Shown piece after piece: positions 63,541 to 64,000 of a stretch of 64,000 nt of DNA. Within the stretch, counting starts at the first letter, position 1, and every line of letters begins with the position of its first letter. A program made the position numbers and the translations under genes. The notes under the pieces were generated by a model. The model saw nothing but the letters and a program-made list of their open reading frames with translations. It searched no databases and had not been told where the DNA came from. The stretch comes from an uncultured Roseburia sp. (GTDB lineage Bacteria > Bacillota > Clostridia > Lachnospirales > Lachnospiraceae), in the NCBI GenBank assembly GCA_900542495.1, contig UQNW01000007.1, forward strand, positions 82,166-146,165, in the 5' to 3' direction.

Positions 63541-63798
63541 CTATAGTGGCTGCGAAATACTTACAATTCGGTGCTCCACAGAATGGACTCTGTTATCATA
63601 CATATACTGTTGCGGCTCATACAGCCTGATGATGGTAAGATATAAGTTGATGTCCTTACCTGTCATGGCGTATCCTTCACTCATGAACTGTTCCAGATAC
63701 CGGAGATTCCTTTTCACATATGAAAGCTGTTTACGAAGTGCGTTCAAAATCCTTGCAATTATTATAGCAGAAAATTTGGTAAAAGTCAGTAAAATCAA
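63541..63798 (-). pseudogene. Internal fragment of an IS transposase (DDE type, IS5/IS1182-like)
   Basis: From about residue 17: LNALRKQLSYVKRNLRYLEQFM, then DINLYLTIIRLYEPQQYMYDN and HSVEHRIVSISQP, a stretch typical of IS5/IS1182-like transposases of Clostridia that normally continues with a catalytic domain. Here it stops just after SISQPL. Neither end of the element is seen. My family label is from recall of the motif. Confidence 0.6.
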
Positions 63799-63868
63799 GT
63801 GTTTTCAATTTGTTCAGCAGACACTAATTATGGCACCGTTTTGGCACCGCTGACCACACTTTCATTGT

Positions 63869-64000
63869 TATTCAGAGTCGCGACCACCCCTACAAGGGGT
63901 GGCTCGAGATGCGGGCTATAAGCCCTTGCTACTAGACAGCGTCTTAAGGCGCATCAGACTTTCTCTTCGTTCAAGTCACTATCGCACTTGACGCGTTACA
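63869..64000 (-). mobile_element. Possible right end of an IS200/IS605-like element
   Basis: On the minus strand the sequence carries GGGCT/AGCCC and CCACCCC/GGGGTGG hairpins close to a boundary GTCGCGACTCTGA. Such imperfect hairpins near the end are characteristic of IS200/IS605. A possible terminal frame VTRQVR-stop lies at the window edge. The rest would lie outside the window. Confidence 0.35.

Overview
The window looks like chromosome of a spore-former-descended Lachnospiraceae (Firmicutes, Clostridia), most like Roseburia or Agathobacter. This is inferred from SpoVT, small Lachnospiraceae-type proteins (DUF6472, DUF4250, DUF6106-like), a two-protein SUF-like Fe-S system, a GlpP-controlled glycerol-3-phosphate module, GHKL/LytTR two-component signalling, strong AGGAGG ribosome sites and an AT-leaning base composition. 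No rRNA, CRISPR array, replication origin or intact mobile element is visible. Most genes lie on the minus strand.

Layout. 0-4.4 kb: the tail of a GHKL histidine kinase, an MrfA/YprA-type helicase, a coiled-coil protein and a MATE efflux gene that has lost its middle. 4.4-10.3 kb: a minus-strand operon of methyltransferase, two permeases, lipoprotein binding protein and a fused double ATPase, forming a peptide/nickel-type importer. 10.3-13.9 kb: a gene graveyard in which fragments of an HTH-DUF3990 protein, a GH3 glycosidase, an Rpn-type nuclease and a surface beta-helix protein surround one intact GH43 glycosidase. 13.9-16.0 kb: small conserved genes, a YgjP-type metallopeptidase and a WYL regulator.

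16.1-20.4 kb is the clearest functional unit: promoter, leader with an intrinsic terminator, three oxidation genes (GlpA-like, FAD oxidoreductase, DUF1667), a 241-bp long hairpin, and glpP for the antiterminator that probably reads through the leader. 20.7-28 kb: murI, sbcDC, and the SufC/SufB-like pair. 28-31.4 kb: glycogen debranching enzyme, tRNA-Phe and tRNA-Gly with a duplicated tRNA 3' end, and a membrane-anchored protein. 31.6-40.6 kb: rsmJ, a paired ABC exporter, ROK glucokinase, a class A penicillin-binding protein and another coiled-coil protein. 40.6-44.3 kb: a compound inverted repeat, a second SbcCD-like pair (YhaN/YhaO) and spoVT.

44.4-54.3 kb is accessory in character. It starts with a DUF4160 / DUF2442-HTH pair behind a promoter with a perfect 20-bp palindrome, resembling a self-regulated toxin-antitoxin operon. 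After a rhodanese-TtcA fusion comes a visibly AT-rich stretch: a YARHG lipoprotein, an IS256 remnant, a membrane protein, an FtsX-type ABC transporter and a GHKL/LytTR two-component system. Related copies of the 3' end of an amino-acid-binding-protein gene, two of them with the terminator, lie at both edges of this stretch and once inside.

54.2-57.3 kb is an amino-acid ABC importer operon with a good promoter. 57.5-60.3 kb has an AAA-ATPase/nuclease, a GNAT acetyltransferase and a Nudix hydrolase. 60.5-61.6 kb is azlCD. The end holds a large unknown membrane protein, a surface-protein fragment, a transposase fragment and what may be the right end of an IS200/IS605-like element.
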